Source: Terriglobia bacterium | GTDB lineage: Bacteria; Acidobacteriota; UBA6911 | Assembly: GCA_020072565.1 (NCBI GenBank) | Contig: JAIQGI010000003.1 | Span: 1-64,000 of the forward strand | Reading direction: 5' to 3' | DNA length: 64,000 nucleotides | Part shown: one piece after another, positions 61,791 to 64,000 of the stretch | How the letters are laid out: each line of letters begins with the position of its first letter | How positions within the stretch are numbered: the stretch's first letter is position 1 | The notes under the pieces: generated by a model | Seen by the model: the letters and a program-made list of their open reading frames with translations, nothing else | Databases searched by the model: none | Told to the model about the DNA's origin: nothing | Program-made: the position numbers and the translations under genes

Positions 61791-62183
61791 ATGCCTTCAT
61801 CGAGCATCGGTGTTTGCTTTGTCATCGGAATGAAAGGACCTGCCGGCCATGAGGTTCTGGGTGTAACCGAGTGGCCAAGAAAGATCACGGCGCACCCAAA
61901 AGACAAAATATTCTGGGCAATCCTCAACACCACCGACAGTACAGTTAATGTGAGCTTGAGCAAGTTTGTAAAACTCGGCCAGAGGATACGGGTGATCGAT
62001 CCCCTGGACTTCCACCCTGACCCTCCAGGCAGGTCAGCCCATGTTCGTGCAGGAGCACCTGGTGTGATCAAGGCCGTCGTAAAGAAAAGTGCGGGTTATG
62101 GACTCTACGCCTACACGATCCTGATCGATGGACGAGCCGCGCTGGATCCCGAATTGGAAATTGAAAGGCCTTCAGCCCTCTAG
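61791..62183 (+). CDS. Small beta-rich, cupredoxin-like protein
   Basis: A 130-residue protein without a signal peptide. The segment ITAHPKDKIFWAILNTTDST, then VKLGQRIRV and the ending KKSAGYGLYAYTILIDGRAALDPELEIE, resembles the cupredoxin-like fold in which YxYxIxVDG precedes a DPELEI-type C-terminus, but the copper ligands are not evident. AAAAGGAG precedes the ATG by six bases. It follows the Ser/Thr kinase by 23 bases and probably shares its transcript; it may be a substrate or partner of the kinase. It overlaps the convergent gene by the four bases CTAG. Confidence 0.7.
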   Translation: MPSSSIGVCFVIGMKGPAGHEVLGVTEWPRKITAHPKDKIFWAILNTTDSTVNVSLSKFVKLGQRIRVIDPLDFHPDPPGRSAHVRAGAPGVIKAVVKKSAGYGLYAYTILIDGRAALDPELEIERPSAL

Positions 62184-64000
62184 CGGCTCAGCCGCAGCAA
62201 TTGAAATGGCTCGAACAGCCCGTAACCGACGGAGGCGTACTGCCGGCCCGGCGGCGGGCCTGTATTGGGAGCTTTCTGGAAGTTGGCCGGCCACGCTGCT
62301 CCCAACGCCGGATTGCCGTGGTGTGGACCCAGTGTGTTCTTCAGCGTTCCCACGACGACAATCTCGATGGTGTTCACCCCGGCTCGCAGCAGTTTCGTGA
62401 TCTCGCACTCCCAGGGCGGCGAGACCATGAATCCTGCCATTTTCCCGTTGACGGTCACCCGGGCGACGCTGCCATACCATTTCGGCAGCGAGACGCGGTA
62501 TTGCCCGGACGGGTTATCCAGCCGGAACTTCTGTGCATACGCCACGCCGGCCGAGTAGAAGGGGTATCCCTGCGCATCCCACGCACCGAGACGGAGATCG
62601 GATGCCGGCAGGATCGTAAATCCGCGCTCCGCCGGATCCAGGCCAAAATCACCTAGAATATATGCCGCCTCCACCTCGTGGAAAACGGTGAAGGGAGAAG
62701 CCTTCAACACCAGCGTGTTTTCGCCGACGTGTGCCGCCTTGGAGATGTCGATTTTCCCGAAGGACTTGTCGAGCCACCAGGCGCCCGTGATCGCATGCAC
62801 CGGCCTCTCATTGCACTCGATCGTGTATAAATCGGGGCGCTCCACCACAGCAAACAGGGTGGCGGGCACCTGTTCGCGGATGATGAAGCGATACGTCGCC
62901 TGGAAACCGCTCGCCGGCGGGAACTTCTTCGTGATCAACTCGTCGCGGAACTGAACCGCACTATCCCACGGATTGCGGGCCATGCCGTTCTGCTTGAAGG
63001 CGAACTGGGAAGCCTGGTAGAAGTAGGCATCCTCGAGGCTCTCCGCTCCGGCCCTGACGTCCAGATAGTCGAGGACAAGAACGTTCGGGGCAATCCGGCG
63101 GGCCTCCATAGCGCTTGTGGCTGGAACCACTGCCCGCTTCTCAGCCTGGGCAGGAGCGGGAGTGCGCTTTTCGTTGGACAGAAAGAGAAGCAGTGATCCT
63201 GAAGGCGGAAGCTGGAATCCGGCCTTGATTGCGTTCTGCCCGCCCTCGAACGGATAGCTTTCAATTTTGCCTGTCTCGGGAACCCAGCGCTCGACTCCTC
63301 GGGCCGCGGACTCGACCGTTCCCTCTGCCGGATGATCGATACTCGTGTTCACGAGAAAGAGCACCTCACCGTCGGTGATTTTGCGCCGGTGATGCAGCAA
63401 GATCCCCTGATCATCCGGGCTCCGCCGTATGACGAAGCCATCCTGCACTTGAGCCAGGAGCAGTGCCGGCAGCGCGTCGGCCGCCACCCGCTTCCAGCCG
63501 CTCATTCCCGCAAGGACCTTTCCCCGATCGGACTCCTGTCCATCCACCCTCAGCGGCGCGGGAGAACAACTCAGTAGGGTGCCTCCGCCTTTGAGGAATC
63601 CTTCGAGCAGGTCCAGGGTTCTGGCGTTGAGGTTGACGGTGAGCGGCGGCAGGACAACAGTCGCATAGCCGCGTTGCCCGACCTGCAACAAGTTGCCGGT
63701 TACGGAACCGTTTCCAGCCAGAATCGCCTCGTCCCCGATGTCGTATTCGACCTGCTCCTTGGCTAGTGCGACGACCACATTCTGGAAGGTCTCGCCGAGT
63801 TTTTCCAACTCCGGAGGATTTTTGCCCGCCGTGTTGTACATCCATGCGGTGGTGGTCGGCTCGATGACCAGGACGGGATTGATCTGCCGCCCCTTGGTAA
63901 GGGCGAGCGTGAGCCGCGCGAAGTATTCGGCAGATACGTGGTATGCATCCCACCAGGGCTCGTGATAGGAAAACGACTGCGGATGGTCGCGCTTGCGCGC
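62180..64000 (-). CDS. Glycoside-hydrolase-like protein, C-terminal part (cut by window edge)
   Basis: At least 606 residues, open to the right edge and therefore lacking its N-terminus. The first visible residues (SYHEPWWDAYHVSAEYFARL, INPVLVIEPTTTAWMYN) and the next 200 match the (beta/alpha) and glutaminase-like middle domains of large sugar hydrolases of the GH106/GH2 neighbourhood (LHHRRKITDGEVLFLVNTS). The C-terminus is a galactose-binding jelly roll of the GH2 type (YRVSLPKWYGSVARVTVNGK, PPWECEITKLLRAGVNTIEIVVVGTLKN). Catalytic residues are beyond the edge or not assignable. The stop overlaps the cupredoxin-like gene's stop. Secretion cannot be judged. Confidence 0.7.
   Translation of the reverse strand, partial: ARKRDHPQSFSYHEPWWDAYHVSAEYFARLTLALTKGRQINPVLVIEPTTTAWMYNTAGKNPPELEKLGETFQNVVVALAKEQVEYDIGDEAILAGNGSVTGNLLQVGQRGYATVVLPPLTVNLNARTLDLLEGFLKGGGTLLSCSPAPLRVDGQESDRGKVLAGMSGWKRVAADALPALLLAQVQDGFVIRRSPDDQGILLHHRRKITDGEVLFLVNTSIDHPAEGTVESAARGVERWVPETGKIESYPFEGGQNAIKAGFQLPPSGSLLLFLSNEKRTPAPAQAEKRAVVPATSAMEARRIAPNVLVLDYLDVRAGAESLEDAYFYQASQFAFKQNGMARNPWDSAVQFRDELITKKFPPASGFQATYRFIIREQVPATLFAVVERPDLYTIECNERPVHAITGAWWLDKSFGKIDISKAAHVGENTLVLKASPFTVFHEVEAAYILGDFGLDPAERGFTILPASDLRLGAWDAQGYPFYSAGVAYAQKFRLDNPSGQYRVSLPKWYGSVARVTVNGKMAGFMVSPPWECEITKLLRAGVNTIEIVVVGTLKNTLGPHHGNPALGAAWPANFQKAPNTGPPPGRQYASVGYGLFEPFQLLRLSR

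Overview
The window is one contiguous piece of a GC-rich bacterial chromosome, densely packed and mostly arranged in short operons. No rRNA, tRNA, CRISPR array, transposase or phage gene was recognised. The gene mix fits an Acidobacteriota-like organism: Ser/Thr kinases fused to TPR arrays, a GAF/PP2C phosphatase, an ECF sigma factor with a very large anti-sigma partner, secreted glycine-rich small proteins, and a PyrK/PyrD type 1B pyrimidine pathway. That assignment is inference from gene content; no marker gene was compared with a database.

Layout. 1-3.3 kb (minus strand): the str operon rpsL-rpsG-fusA-tuf, with a clear sigma70-type promoter at 3356-3384; tuf runs off the left edge. 3.7-12.8 kb: ssb, a class A penicillin-binding protein, a polyprenyl diphosphate synthase, a free-standing tRNA-binding domain protein, larC, argS and two small exported helical proteins. 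12.9-15.9 kb: ECF sigma factor overlapping an 805-residue zinc-finger/FecR anti-sigma factor. 16.4-24.5 kb (minus strand): the conserved ffh-rpsP-khpA-rimM-trmD-rplS-rnhB operon, extended by a 920-residue TPR protein, a small membrane protein and thiE. 24.8-30.5 kb: selB, tatA, a NucS-like nuclease candidate, a crotonase, cutA and an FtsB-like protein.

30.5-34.8 kb: pyrimidine genes pyrC (minus) facing pyrK-pyrD-pyrF (plus). 35-42.3 kb: a secreted glycine-rich protein, a lytic transglycosylase overlapping a tandem-GAF PP2C phosphatase, a small basic protein with its own promoter, operator-like dyad and terminator, a class I fumarase and a lipoprotein-type isoaspartyl methyltransferase. 42.4-47.8 kb (minus): nadE-pncB-unknown-fahA, joining NAD salvage with an unrecognised enzyme-like protein and fumarylacetoacetase. 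48-51.7 kb: an amidase, a family 5 uracil-DNA glycosylase and pdxB.

51.9-56.0 kb holds a compact nucleotide-sugar/aminosugar cluster: a small EamA/SMR transporter, a DegT aminotransferase, an SDR epimerase, and a second SDR epimerase carrying an N-terminal CBS pair, the last two translationally coupled. It is followed by a PAS hybrid histidine kinase, a Ser/Thr kinase with TolB-like and TPR regions, a cupredoxin-like small protein and the C-terminal part of a large glycoside-hydrolase-like protein cut by the right edge.

The most promising unexplained items are the CBS-SDR fusion and its arn-like neighbourhood, the unrecognised protein at 43821-44708, the giant anti-sigma factor, the putatively exported SAM-dependent methyltransferase, and several structured intergenic elements (16054-16266, 34849-34941, 50354-50425).
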